Source of the DNA: DATEOR01 sp046733475
Lineage (GTDB): Bacteria > Actinomycetota > Thermoleophilia > Gaiellales > Gaiellaceae
Direction: 5' to 3'
NCBI GenBank assembly: GCA_046733475.1
Contig: JBKPPF010000052.1
Coordinates: forward strand, 1 to 64,000
DNA length: 64,000 nucleotides
A program made the translations under genes and the position numbers. Under the pieces are notes generated by a model, which was not told the DNA's origin, did no database searches, and worked only from the letters and a program-made list of their open reading frames with translations. Shown here in pieces: positions 7,993-16,144 of this stretch (its first letter is position 1; every line of letters starts with the position of its first letter).

Positions 7993-9503
7993 CAGACCCG
8001 CGCTCCCGGGCCGGCTCGCTCGCGCCCGTTTTCCGCGACGAGATCGGCGTAGCCCTCGAGCAGGATCGGCGCCGCGATGACCTCGCTGCCGTCGGCATCG
8101 ATGATGACCTCGGGCGGCCGCGCGAATTCGGGATAGAAGTCGGCTTGGAACTCGGCCGCGTCGAGGCCTTCGAGCTCGACCTCGGGCGGCACGCGCAGGA
8201 GATTGAGCTTCTTCATGACCCACGACGGAATGTAGCCGCCGAAGAACCCGAGCGGCAGGAACACCATCATCCCGTACAGCTGGCCGGTGAGGGAGGAGTC
8301 GACGTTGTTCAGCCCCGTCGGATAGCCGGCCGCGAAGAGGCCGACTGCGAGCGGGCTCCAGAACCCGCAGACACCGTGCACCGCCACCGCCCCGACCGCG
8401 TCGTCGATGCGCAGCTTCTTCTCGATGAAGTTGCCCGCGTACACGGCAAGCGCGCCGCCGAACATGGCGATCAGGTAGACGAGGGTCGGAGCGTAAATAT
8501 CCGCTCCCGCCGAGACGGAGATGACGCCCGCGAGGCCGCCGGAGAGCGTCCAGAACGGATCCCCGCGGCTGGCGAAGTAGCCCCCTGTGAAGCCACCGGC
8601 GAAGCCGATCGTGATCGCAAACGTGATCGACGAGAGGGTCGTCGGGTTGAGGTAGATGTTCCCCCAGCCCGGCAGGGTCGTCGACTGGATGACGAGGCAG
8701 GCCGCGTAGAAGGCATAGAAGCCGGTGAAGATCAGCATCAGCCCCATCAACGTCAGGTGGAGGTTGTGCGGCCGGAACGAGCGGGCGAGGCCATCCCGCG
8801 TGTACTTGCCGATGCGCGGGCCGAGGTTCAAGAGGACGCCGAGGGTGAAGGCGCCCGCGACGCCGTGCACGACGAGCCCGGCGATCGAGTCGTGGAACCC
8901 GTAGCGCATGTTGAGGAAGCCGTACGCGCTCCAGCCCCACGAAGCGTCGAGGATCCAGATCACGGAGCCGAGGATCGAGCCGAGGATCAGGTACGCAGAG
9001 AGCCGCACGCGCTCGATCAGCGCGCCCGAGAGGATCGACGCGGTCGTCCAGGAGAAGAGGAGGAAGGCGGCCCAGAAGACGCCGGAGATGTGATCGTTCA
9101 GGTTCGGCCCGAGGTTCGCGGCCCAGGGATACGTGGTCGAGCAGAAGTTCGCCATGGCCACTTCGCTCGAGTGCACCGAATTGGCGAAGTCGCTCGGCGA
9201 AAACGGGATAAGCCCCTTGTTGAAGCAGCCGTAGATCCACCAGCCGAAGTAGTAGAACGTCGGCGTCACGACCGCGATCGTGAGGATGTTCTTCATCGCC
9301 GTCGCCATGACGTTCTTGCGACGGCCGGCCCCGGCCTCGTACGACATGAAGCCGACGTGGATCAGCCACATGATGACGACGGTCCAGTAGTAGAACTGCT
9401 CGGACAGGATCTGACTGTCGAGCGTGAGCTTGTCCGACAATTCCTGCGTGGTCGGAGCCTGCGCGAGCAGTGAGGCAATACCGCTCAACATCGAAACGAC
9501 CAT
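7992..9503 (-). CDS. amt: Ammonium transporter (Amt family)
   Basis: A 503-residue Amt channel with about 11-12 membrane segments. The two pore histidines are present in VVHGVAGAF and AVHGVCGFW, and the segment GASWGWSAYG-like (DASWGWSAYGFLNMRYGFHD) sits before the first. Family length is about 400-450; the extra length is a charged cytoplasmic tail of roughly 70 residues after LPLGFFGGYIPSW. No glnK lies beside it; three small membrane proteins follow instead. It imports ammonium and, in many members, methylammonium, which would fit the methylamine theme (inference). The ribosome site GGAGAG precedes the ATG. Confidence 0.93.
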   Translation of the reverse strand: MVVSMLSGIASLLAQAPTTQELSDKLTLDSQILSEQFYYWTVVIMWLIHVGFMSYEAGAGRRKNVMATAMKNILTIAVVTPTFYYFGWWIYGCFNKGLIPFSPSDFANSVHSSEVAMANFCSTTYPWAANLGPNLNDHISGVFWAAFLLFSWTTASILSGALIERVRLSAYLILGSILGSVIWILDASWGWSAYGFLNMRYGFHDSIAGLVVHGVAGAFTLGVLLNLGPRIGKYTRDGLARSFRPHNLHLTLMGLMLIFTGFYAFYAACLVIQSTTLPGWGNIYLNPTTLSSITFAITIGFAGGFTGGYFASRGDPFWTLSGGLAGVISVSAGADIYAPTLVYLIAMFGGALAVYAGNFIEKKLRIDDAVGAVAVHGVCGFWSPLAVGLFAAGYPTGLNNVDSSLTGQLYGMMVFLPLGFFGGYIPSWVMKKLNLLRVPPEVELEGLDAAEFQADFYPEFARPPEVIIDADGSEVIAAPILLEGYADLVAENGRERAGPGARV

Positions 9504-9646
9504 CGCGTTACTCTCCGATCGGCGTTGCGAACCGACGATGCGTGGGCTCGCGCGAGGCTAGATAAGGCCTCTCCCGACGGGCAATGGCGACGGATGACAC
9601 TTTGGCCGCGGACTCTTGTGCGGAGTTCACACAGCCCGAGGCGGCG

Positions 9647-10021
9647 CTAGGTTCCGTTGCGGACCGAGTCGATCCGCCCACTGGTCGCATCGATGACCAC
9701 GACGGTCACGTCCGTAGGGTGCCCGAACCGGTCCTTGATCCAGAATGAAACGGCCCAGTAGGCGTGCGGCGGAATGCCCATGCGCACGAGACGGATGTTG
9801 TGGCCCTCCGGCGTGAACTCGACCTGCGGGCGCGCGATCTCTACTGCGCGCTCTTGGCTCACTTCCTGCCCCCCGCGCCCGGGAAACCGCGTCAGGAAAA
9901 GCCCGATGGCGACCAGGGCGACCATGAACGCGACCCGCGTCCAGGTGACCTGGCGAAGCCGCTCGCCGAGGCTACGCGGTTGCGCGCCGACGCCGGTAGA
10001 AGACCCAGAAACGGAGGGCAA
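9647..10021 (-). CDS. Membrane-anchored protein with PepSY-like extracellular domain, 124 aa
   Basis: A single membrane helix (about residues 30-46, RVAFMVALVAIGLFLTRF) is followed by a soluble domain of about 75 residues with alternating strands: VEIARPQVEF, YWAVSFWIKD, VTVVVIDATSGRID. The last segment ending in a 'V.VDA.TG.I' pattern is like PepSY/YcdB small domains. The likely start is TTG 10021, which overlaps the upstream gene by 50 bases; a later start is possible, though no ATG exists before the helix. Function unknown. Confidence 0.5.
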   Translation of the reverse strand: MPSVSGSSTGVGAQPRSLGERLRQVTWTRVAFMVALVAIGLFLTRFPGRGGQEVSQERAVEIARPQVEFTPEGHNIRLVRMGIPPHAYWAVSFWIKDRFGHPTDVTVVVIDATSGRIDSVRNGT

Positions 10022-10253
10022 GGTACCCCGGGAAGTGGAAGAGGAAGGTGAGCTGGATCCACCAGAGCTTGTGCCGCTTGTCCATCTGCTGCTCCCTCAC
10101 CTCGATCCAGGTGAGGTAGATCGCGAGCGCCCACGTGAGGAGCAGCACGTAGGGATACATCCCGAGCAGAAGGAAGAGCAGCACGCGGGCAGTGTGTCCC
10201 AGGATCCTCGGTACTGCAACCCCGGGGGTGACGAGTTCGGGCCCAGAGGTCAC
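9972..10253 (-). CDS. Small membrane protein, 93 aa
   Basis: A hydrophobic protein with two probable membrane helices, roughly residues 24-45 (VLLFLLLGMYPYVLLLTWAL) and 64-82 (WWIQLTFLFHFPGYLALRF), joined by a charged loop with EVREQQMDKRHK. The GTG at 10253 is the longest start; the true start may be further in. It lies 11 bases from the divergent antiporter gene. Not recognised as a known family. Confidence 0.45.
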   Translation of the reverse strand: MTSGPELVTPGVAVPRILGHTARVLLFLLLGMYPYVLLLTWALAIYLTWIEVREQQMDKRHKLWWIQLTFLFHFPGYLALRFWVFYRRRRATA

Positions 10254-10264
10254 AATCGAGCCAC

Positions 10265-11542
10265 GTGACGACGAAGGACGTCATCCTCACGATCACGCTG
10301 ATGCTGGCTGCAGGGCTCGGCGCCGAGCTCCTCGCAGAGCTGCTGCGCGTCCCGCCGATGCTTCTGTTGCTCGCAGCGGGGGCGCTCCTCGGGCCCTCGG
10401 TCGCGGGCGCGATCGATATCCCGCTCGACTCCATGGGCGCGGAGCTCATCCTCACCCTCGGGGTCTCCTTCATCCTCTTCCACGGGGGGCTGCAGCTCTC
10501 GCTCACGATCCTCAGCAAGGTTGCGATCGGGCTGCTCATGCTCGTGATACCGGGGGTCGTGCTCACCGCGCTCTTGACGGGCGGTGTGGCGGCCGCCGTC
10601 TTCGGCGTGCCGCTCACGACGGGCCTCCTCATCGGCGCGACGCTCTCACCCACCGATCCGGCAATCCTCATCCCGCTGTTCGAACGGATGCGCCTGCGCG
10701 CGAAGGTGTCCCAGACGATCATCGCCGAGTCGGCGCTGAACGACCCGACCGGCGCCGTCCTCGCTCTCGCGTTCGCGGGAGTGGTCGTCAGCGGCAGCGC
10801 TTCTCTGACGACGCCCATGACGGATTTCCTCGTCGACCTGGCGCTCTCGACCGCGCTCGGGATCGTGTTCGGGATCGTCCTTTCAGCCGTCGTCTCGAGC
10901 CGGCGGACCGGCATCTGGCGCGAGTCGGCGGCGATCGTGGTCATTGCCGTCGTCGCGGGCAGCTTCTTCTCCATCGACTCCGCGGGAGGAAGCGGCTATC
11001 TGGGCGCGTTCCTCGCGGGCCTCATCCTCGGGAACATGCCGCTCCTCGGGCTCGGGATGCACACCCACCACGAGGACGAGATGCGCGCGTTCGTCTCGAC
11101 GGTGTCGCACACGATGGTGATGCTCGTCTTCATTACGCTCGGGGCGAACCTGCCCTGGCGATCGATGGCCGACCATTTTTGGCCGGCTCTTGCAGTCCTC
11201 GCGACGCTCATCTTCGTCGCACGACCACTCGTCGTTGTCGTGTCTCTGCTCGTCGACCGGCGCGGCTCGTGGACACGTGAGGAGCTCGTCTTCCTCGCCT
11301 GGACCCGCGAGACGGGGGTTGTTCCGGCCGCGCTTGCTGGGATCATTGTCAGCATGCACGTGCGCGACTCCGACCTGGTCGTCACGTCGGTCGCGCTCGC
11401 GATCATCATCACGCTCGGCCTGCAGTCGACGACGAAGCGCTGGCTCGCTCGCAGGCTGGGGCTCCTCGAGGGAGACGTGACGCCGCCTCCCACCGCCCCG
11501 ATCCCGACTCCCGCGAGCGTCAGCCCCACCCCCGGCTCATGA
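10265..11542 (+). CDS. CPA1-type cation/proton antiporter (NhaP-like)
   Basis: A 425-residue antiporter with about 12 membrane helices. The ion-binding motifs are seen: LSPTDPAI and ESALNDPTGAVLAL, where Asn-Asp of the CPA1 family is present. Late conserved segments include GGSGYLGAFLAGLILGN. It exchanges Na+ or K+ for H+ to control pH and salt. It starts with GTG, has no regulatory RCK domain and ends in a Pro/Ser/Thr-rich tail. Its stop overlaps the ATG of the next gene. It is one of three such antiporters within 9 kb. Confidence 0.88.
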   Translation: MTTKDVILTITLMLAAGLGAELLAELLRVPPMLLLLAAGALLGPSVAGAIDIPLDSMGAELILTLGVSFILFHGGLQLSLTILSKVAIGLLMLVIPGVVLTALLTGGVAAAVFGVPLTTGLLIGATLSPTDPAILIPLFERMRLRAKVSQTIIAESALNDPTGAVLALAFAGVVVSGSASLTTPMTDFLVDLALSTALGIVFGIVLSAVVSSRRTGIWRESAAIVVIAVVAGSFFSIDSAGGSGYLGAFLAGLILGNMPLLGLGMHTHHEDEMRAFVSTVSHTMVMLVFITLGANLPWRSMADHFWPALAVLATLIFVARPLVVVVSLLVDRRGSWTREELVFLAWTRETGVVPAALAGIIVSMHVRDSDLVVTSVALAIIITLGLQSTTKRWLARRLGLLEGDVTPPPTAPIPTPASVSPTPGS

Positions 11543-12201
11543 CCATTCGCGCCAAGCTCGTGACCGCGATCGTCGTCGCCGTAGCGGGCCTGGCCCTCAC
11601 GGCCGGAGTAGGAATCTGGGGCATGAACAGTCTCGGGGACAAGTTCGACGACGTACGTGAGGCTGGCGAGGCGCGGGCGCTGGCGCTCGAGCTCAAGTAC
11701 GACATCACGGACTTCAACGGCTGGCAGACGGCCTACGGCTACGACAACGGGGCGAGCCGCCCCATCTTCCTGCGCTCGGTCGCACGCTTTCGGAAGGACC
11801 TCGCGACTGCGAAGGACGAGCTCACGACCCCGGCGGAACAGAAGCTCCTCGGAGACATCGAGCAGGCCTTCAACGCGTTCATGGGTCTCGACGTGGTCGC
11901 CTACCGAGCGCTGCAGAACGGCAACGCCGACCAGGTCAAGCGGCTCTTCCTCGGGCCCGAGATCAGAAACTTCCAGCAGGCGGCGGATGGGGCGGAGAAG
12001 CTCGCGACCCTCGAAGCCGCTCGCGCGGCGGAGACGGAAAAGGCATTCGAGGACGCGCAGAGCGACGCGCTGCGGCTCCTCATCCTGGCGAGCATCATCG
12101 CGGCCGTGCTGGTCGCACTGCTCCTCGTCACGGCGTGGGACCTCGCCCGGGCCGCCGAGCGGACGCTCGCCTCGTCGCCGCCGGACGAGCCGGCCGTCTA
12201 G
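11539..12201 (+). CDS. Chemoreceptor-like four-helix-bundle membrane protein lacking a signalling domain
   Basis: 220 residues. A first membrane helix (about 8-28) is followed by a helical, mostly soluble region of about 150 residues beginning GMNSLGDKFDDVREA, typical of methyl-accepting chemotaxis ligand-binding bundles. A second helix (about residues 176-198, LRLLILASIIAAVLVALLLVTAW) is followed by only about 20 residues; no HAMP or methyl-accepting domain follows. The ATG overlaps the antiporter stop by 4 bases. Either a sensor that partners another protein, or a truncated receptor. The stop shares CTAG with the convergent next gene. Confidence 0.6.
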   Translation: MTIRAKLVTAIVVAVAGLALTAGVGIWGMNSLGDKFDDVREAGEARALALELKYDITDFNGWQTAYGYDNGASRPIFLRSVARFRKDLATAKDELTTPAEQKLLGDIEQAFNAFMGLDVVAYRALQNGNADQVKRLFLGPEIRNFQQAADGAEKLATLEAARAAETEKAFEDAQSDALRLLILASIIAAVLVALLLVTAWDLARAAERTLASSPPDEPAV

Positions 12202-13517
12202 CTCCAGGGGTAGGGCGAATGCGAAACCGGGTGCAGGTCGCCCGTCGCGAAGCGCTCGAACCGGAAGGGATAGAGCAGGCTCGAATGCTCGCCGACGACC
12301 ACCTTCGCGACCTCGCGCCCCACCCCGATCATCTTGTAGCCGTGGTTCGAGTCGAGGATGGCGTAGACGTTCGGCTTCATGTAGTCGAACACCGGGAAGT
12401 TGTCCGCGGTGAAGGCTCCGACGCCTCCTGAGCGCGCCTGCTTGTAGAGCGGGCGGCAGCCCTCGAAGCGGCTCATGGAGTGCGAAAGGGCGGCGCACCA
12501 CATGTCCGCGAAGCTCGGGTCGACGTCGGTTGTGGACGGATACGGGTCGAGCTCGACGTCGCCCTCGACGACGAGCGGCGCGGCGCCGCCCTGGACGCCG
12601 TGGCGGTCGCGCTTGAAGTAGATCCCCCAGAGGTCCTCAGTGATGAGTTGGCCGTCGTCGGCCACGAGCGGCGCATCCGTGTCCAGGTGGATGACCGGCG
12701 GCGCGCTCCCGTCCGCGGTCGCGAACATGAACGGGTCGACGGTGATCTCGCCCTCCTGGAGGTTCCAGTACGTCCACATCGGCTGGTCCTTCACGACCTC
12801 GCCCGACGGCGTGCGGATGTCGATCTCCATCGGGAGGCCGAGCATGCGCCAGAAGCTCTTCGCCCACGGGCCCGGCGCGATGACGAGCTGCTCGCCGACC
12901 TCGATGCGGCCCTGGTCGGTCTCGACAGCCGTGACAGCGTCGTCCGGCCCCAGCTCGAGCCCGGTGACCTCGACGCCCGTGAGGATCTCGACGCCCTGCC
13001 CCCGCGCCTTGTCAGCGAGGCCGTCTACGGAGTCCTGGTTGAAGGCGAAGCCGCCCTGGGACTCGTGCAGGCAAGCGGTGACGCCCTGCGCGCGCCAGTC
13101 GGGGAAGAGCTCCTTCATGTGGCGGTCGACCTCGGCCTCGCCGGTGATGAACGTCGAGCGGTACCCGATCCGCTCCTGGCGCTCGAACGTCTCCCCGAGG
13201 TCAGGCTCCTGGACCTGCGGGCCGAGCGCGATGTAGCCCACCGCGTTGTATGCATAGGCATCCGGGTCGGACTCCCAGACCTCGGCGCAGGCCTGCATGA
13301 GCTCGCTCATCGCCGGCTGGAAGTAGTTGTTGCGGACGACCCCGCAGGCGATTCCAGAAGCTCCGGCGCCCGGCCGCGACTTCTCGAGGACGACGACGTC
13401 GGCCCCTGAGCCGAGGCCGCGCGCGGAGACCTCCTTTGCCAGGTGATAGGCGGTGGAGAGGCCGTGGATGCCGGCGCCCACGACGACGTAGGGAGAGGAC
13501 TTCGGAACCGTTGCCAT
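12198..13517 (-). CDS. FAD-dependent amine/amino-acid oxidoreductase (DAO family)
   Basis: A 439-residue DAO-fold flavoprotein. The FAD motif YVVVGAGIHGLSTAYHLA is at the N-terminus, and GASGIACGVVRNNYFQPAM resembles the SoxB/dimethylglycine-dehydrogenase group. Conserved C-terminal parts are ADNFPVFDYM and SNHGYKMIGVG. It probably oxidises a secondary or tertiary amine such as N-methylated glycine, but the substrate is not fixed by visible residues. The ATG follows an AGGAGG site; an inverted repeat covers that site. It is divergent from the IclR gene, and a GcvT-like gene follows the IclR gene, a common pairing for N-demethylation (flavoprotein plus folate acceptor). Confidence 0.82.
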   Translation of the reverse strand: MATVPKSSPYVVVGAGIHGLSTAYHLAKEVSARGLGSGADVVVLEKSRPGAGASGIACGVVRNNYFQPAMSELMQACAEVWESDPDAYAYNAVGYIALGPQVQEPDLGETFERQERIGYRSTFITGEAEVDRHMKELFPDWRAQGVTACLHESQGGFAFNQDSVDGLADKARGQGVEILTGVEVTGLELGPDDAVTAVETDQGRIEVGEQLVIAPGPWAKSFWRMLGLPMEIDIRTPSGEVVKDQPMWTYWNLQEGEITVDPFMFATADGSAPPVIHLDTDAPLVADDGQLITEDLWGIYFKRDRHGVQGGAAPLVVEGDVELDPYPSTTDVDPSFADMWCAALSHSMSRFEGCRPLYKQARSGGVGAFTADNFPVFDYMKPNVYAILDSNHGYKMIGVGREVAKVVVGEHSSLLYPFRFERFATGDLHPVSHSPYPWS

Positions 13518-13519
13518 TA

Positions 13520-13536
13520 ATTGCCTCCTGGGCAAT
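13520..13536. promoter_or_regulatory. Inverted repeat in divergent promoter region (possible IclR operator)
   Basis: Arms ATTGCC and GGCAAT match perfectly around a 5-base centre. The site lies between the divergent flavoprotein and IclR genes (48-base gap) and covers the ribosome site of the flavoprotein gene. Its position suits autoregulation and control of the neighbour by the IclR protein, but short repeats also arise by chance. Confidence 0.4.
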
Positions 13537-13565
13537 AGTGTGCCAGAATCTAATTGAAACGTAGC

Positions 13566-14351
13566 ATGGCCCGGACCGGAAAACCAGCCCAGCGCACCGT
13601 CGCCGCAGTCGAGCGCGCGCTGGTCGTGCTCAATGCCTTCCTCGAGACCCCCGAGCTCGGCACGAACGAGATCGCGCGGCGAACCGGGATCGGCGCCAGC
13701 ACCGTCTCGCGGATTCTGGCCACGCTCGCCAGCGGTGGATTCGTCGCCTACAACGACGGGACGGGCCGCTACAGCCTTGGGAGCCGACTCATGGTCTTCG
13801 GCAACCTCGTCCATTCGAGGCTGGACATGAGGCAGGCGCTCCGTCCCCTGCTCGAGACCCTCGCGCGACGGACCGGAGAGACCACCACACTCTCCGCGCC
13901 CTCGAATCCAGACGCGATCACGATCGACTTCGTCCAGGCCCCCGGCTCAGTCGTGAGCGTCGCAGAGTTGGGCCGGCCGAGCGTCGCCCACGCGACGGCA
14001 GCCGGAAAGGTTGGACTCGCGTTCGGCACCGCCTCGCTCCCGCGGAGCCGGCTCGCTCGCTTCACCGACGAGACCGTCACGGACCGCGCGCGGCTCGCGG
14101 CGGAGCTCGACGAGGTGCGGCGACGAGGCTTCGCGACCGCGGAGGGCGAACGGGAGCCCGATCTGAACGCGATCGCGGCTCCGGTATTCGGGGCCGAGGG
14201 CAGCCTCGCAGCCATCGTCGGGGTACAGGGACCAGCTTCGCGCTTCGACTCGGCGGCGATCGACGAGGCGATGCACAGGCTCACGGCGATTTCCCTGGCC
14301 ATGTCGCACGCTTTAGGCTTCGACCCCGAACTCACCAAGGAGAGCGAATGA
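13566..14351 (+). CDS. IclR-family transcriptional regulator
   Basis: 261 residues from ATG 13566 (a TTG at 13554 is also in frame). The N-terminal winged helix is clear: RTVAAVERALVVLNAF, then LGTNEIARRTGIGASTVSRIL as helix-turn-helix and GGFVAY as the wing. The C-terminal IclR effector domain follows with HATAAGKVGLAF and an FATAEGEREPDLNAIAAPVF stretch. It is divergent from the FAD oxidoreductase and overlaps the GcvT-like gene by 4 bases, so it most likely controls this small amine-demethylation set in response to its substrate. Confidence 0.9.
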   Translation: MARTGKPAQRTVAAVERALVVLNAFLETPELGTNEIARRTGIGASTVSRILATLASGGFVAYNDGTGRYSLGSRLMVFGNLVHSRLDMRQALRPLLETLARRTGETTTLSAPSNPDAITIDFVQAPGSVVSVAELGRPSVAHATAAGKVGLAFGTASLPRSRLARFTDETVTDRARLAAELDEVRRRGFATAEGEREPDLNAIAAPVFGAEGSLAAIVGVQGPASRFDSAAIDEAMHRLTAISLAMSHALGFDPELTKESE

Positions 14352-15454
14352 GCGACACAGGCATCGTCCGCACGGCCTTCGACGAGGCCCAGCAGAAGAT
14401 GGGCGTCGAGCTGATGGACTGGGAAGGCTGGTACTGGCCCAACCATTTCGGGGACCCGGTCGCCGAGCACACCACCGTGCGCGAGCACGTGGGCGTCTGG
14501 GACGAGTCGCCGCTCAGGAAATGGGACTTCAACGGGCCGGATGCGCTGGCGGCGGCCGACCGCATCTTCACGAACGACATGCTCGGGCTCGAGATCGGGC
14601 AGGTGCGTTACGCGCCCTTCTGCGACGCGGACGGGAAGATGGTCGGCGACGGCACCGTGTTCAAGTTCACGGACACGAGCTGCTGGGTCATCACCGCGCT
14701 CGACTCCGACCTCGACCACTTCCAGAACGTCGTCGACGGGATGCAGGTGGAGATCGAGCCGATCACCGAGAAGCTCCCTCACCTCCAGATCCAGGGGCCC
14801 AAGTCCCGCGAGCTCCTCGCCGACCTCACGGACGAGTCCGTCGAAGATCTCGGCTACTTCCGCTTCTTCCCCCACCAGGTCCATGTCGGCCGCGTCCCGG
14901 TCTGGGTCTCGCGCACCGGCTACTCGGGCGAGCTCGGCTACGAGGTCTTCACGGACCCGGACTACGCCGAGGAGCTCTGGGAGGCGGTCACGGGTGCGGG
15001 CGCGAAGCCGTATGGCCTCGCCGCGGTCGAGACGCTGCGCATCGAGTCCGGGCTGATCTTCATCGGCTACGACTACTTCCAGCACGAGACGAACCCGTAC
15101 GACATGTCGCTGGACAAGGTGATCCGGCTCGACACGGGCGACTTCGAGGGGAAGGCGGCGCTCGCCGAGACGGCGAAGAGCCCTCCGCGGCGGCTGGTCA
15201 CGCTCGACGTGCAGGGCGACGAGGCGCCGGAGTACGGCGCTGCCGTGACAAAGGACAGCGAGCCCGCCGGCACGCTGACGAGCCCGTGCCAAAGCCCGAC
15301 GCTCGGCAAGGTGATCGGCATGGCGGTGCTCGAGACGGCGCAGGCCGAGAAGGGGAACCGGGTCGAGGTCGCACTCACCGACGGCGGCACGGCCAATGCA
15401 ACCGTGGCCGACTTCCCGATCTACGACCCCGAGAAAACGCGGCCGCGTAGCTGA
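14348..15454 (+). CDS. GcvT-like aminomethyltransferase (folate-dependent)
   Basis: A 368-residue stand-alone member of the GcvT/DmdA family. Typical parts are VWDESPLRKWDFNGPDAL at the N-terminus, LQIQGPKSRELL in the middle, RTGYSGELGYEVF, and the C-terminal barrel after residue 275. Such proteins hold tetrahydrofolate and accept a methylene group from an amine. Context with a FAD amine oxidoreductase and an IclR regulator suggests N- (or possibly S-) demethylation rather than the glycine cleavage system, whose other parts (GcvP, GcvH) are absent here. The ATG overlaps the IclR stop. Confidence 0.8.
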   Translation: MSDTGIVRTAFDEAQQKMGVELMDWEGWYWPNHFGDPVAEHTTVREHVGVWDESPLRKWDFNGPDALAAADRIFTNDMLGLEIGQVRYAPFCDADGKMVGDGTVFKFTDTSCWVITALDSDLDHFQNVVDGMQVEIEPITEKLPHLQIQGPKSRELLADLTDESVEDLGYFRFFPHQVHVGRVPVWVSRTGYSGELGYEVFTDPDYAEELWEAVTGAGAKPYGLAAVETLRIESGLIFIGYDYFQHETNPYDMSLDKVIRLDTGDFEGKAALAETAKSPPRRLVTLDVQGDEAPEYGAAVTKDSEPAGTLTSPCQSPTLGKVIGMAVLETAQAEKGNRVEVALTDGGTANATVADFPIYDPEKTRPRS

Positions 15455-15461
15455 AATCGGG

Positions 15462-15482
15462 CTAGTAACAGACTGTTACTAG
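15462..15482. repeat. Perfect 21-base palindrome, copy 1
   Basis: Ten-base arms CTAGTAACAG and CTGTTACTAG flank a central A (15472). The sequence GGTTCTTTT follows. It lies 8 bases after the GcvT-like gene stop. A near-identical copy occurs 88 bases away (centre to centre). Either an operator for a dimeric repressor or a hairpin that helps end transcription. Confidence 0.75.
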
Positions 15483-15549
15483 GGTTCTTTTCGCCACATT
15501 TCCGGTGCGTCGATCCCGCATCGTTCGGCGACTCTCGGCCAAAAATGAA

Positions 15550-15570
15550 CAAGTAACAGTCTGTTACTTG
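15550..15570. repeat. Perfect 21-base palindrome, copy 2
   Basis: Ten-base arms CAAGTAACAG and CTGTTACTTG flank a central T (15560). The core AGTAACAG/CTGTTACT is identical to copy 1; the outer base pair differs in a way that keeps the symmetry. It is followed on the plus strand by GCTTCTTTC, similar to the sequence after copy 1. On the minus strand it is followed by TTCATTTTT, which could act as a terminator tract for the convergent minus-strand gene. Confidence 0.75.
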
Positions 15571-15639
15571 GCTTCTTTCGTCTGGCTTCTCTGTGACGGG
15601 CGTGACGTCGCACGGGCTGGGAGGCCTGTGGATCGCGGG

Positions 15640-16134
15640 CTACGGGCCTTCGGCCAACAGCCGCCGAAACTCGCGGTACTGCCCGAGCTTGCCGACTGTG
15701 ACGAGCGTGTCGCCCTCGGCGATCACGTCGTCGGGCTGCGCGCCCGTGACGGGCTCGGGCTCGCGGAGGATGGCGATGATCGTGATCCCGGTGCGCGCGC
15801 GGAAGCCGCAGTCCGCGAGGGTCTTCCCGATCGCTGGGCTCCCGGCCGGGACCGGGACCCACTCGATGGCGAGCTCGCCGAGCGCCATCTCGAGCTCCTC
15901 GACGATCTTCGGCCGCTCATAGGCGCCGCCGAGGACCGCGCCGAGCTGACGGGACTCGTCGTCCTCGAGCTGGAGGACTGCGGTGGGCTCCTCGTCGCCC
16001 GCGTGACGAAAGACGTAGAGCTCGCGGGAGCCGTCCAGGTGCTGGATGACGGCCACCCGGCTGCCGTGGTCGGTCGTGAACGTGAACTTCGTTCCGACTC
16101 CCGGCAGGCGCGTCTCTCTCAGCTCCTGGGCCAT
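15640..16134 (-). CDS. TrkA-C/KhtT-type regulatory subunit of a K+/H+ antiporter
   Basis: 164 residues. The C-terminal half (from about residue 85) is a TrkA-C (RCK C-lobe) domain, with GKTLADCGFRARTGITIIAI and DDVIAEGDTLVTVGKLGQ. The N-terminal half (RETRLPGVGTKFTFTT) matches KhtT, the gating protein of the KhtU antiporter. An AAAGGAG site precedes the ATG. It lies 10 bases after the transporter gene and surely works with it at the membrane, probably responding to a nucleotide and pH. Confidence 0.85.
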   Translation of the reverse strand: MAQELRETRLPGVGTKFTFTTDHGSRVAVIQHLDGSRELYVFRHAGDEEPTAVLQLEDDESRQLGAVLGGAYERPKIVEELEMALGELAIEWVPVPAGSPAIGKTLADCGFRARTGITIIAILREPEPVTGAQPDDVIAEGDTLVTVGKLGQYREFRRLLAEGP

Positions 16135-16144
16135 GCGTCTCCTT

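Noticed and set aside
12341..12360. GGTTCGAGTC-like stretch resembling a tRNA T-arm
   Set aside because: It lies within the FAD oxidoreductase coding sequence and has no acceptor or anticodon stems around it. No tRNA, rRNA or CRISPR array was seen in the window.
13518..13814. Upstream extension of the FAD oxidoreductase through the IclR gene
   Set aside because: The frame is open but the AGGAGG site and the FAD motif directly after ATG 13517 show the real start.
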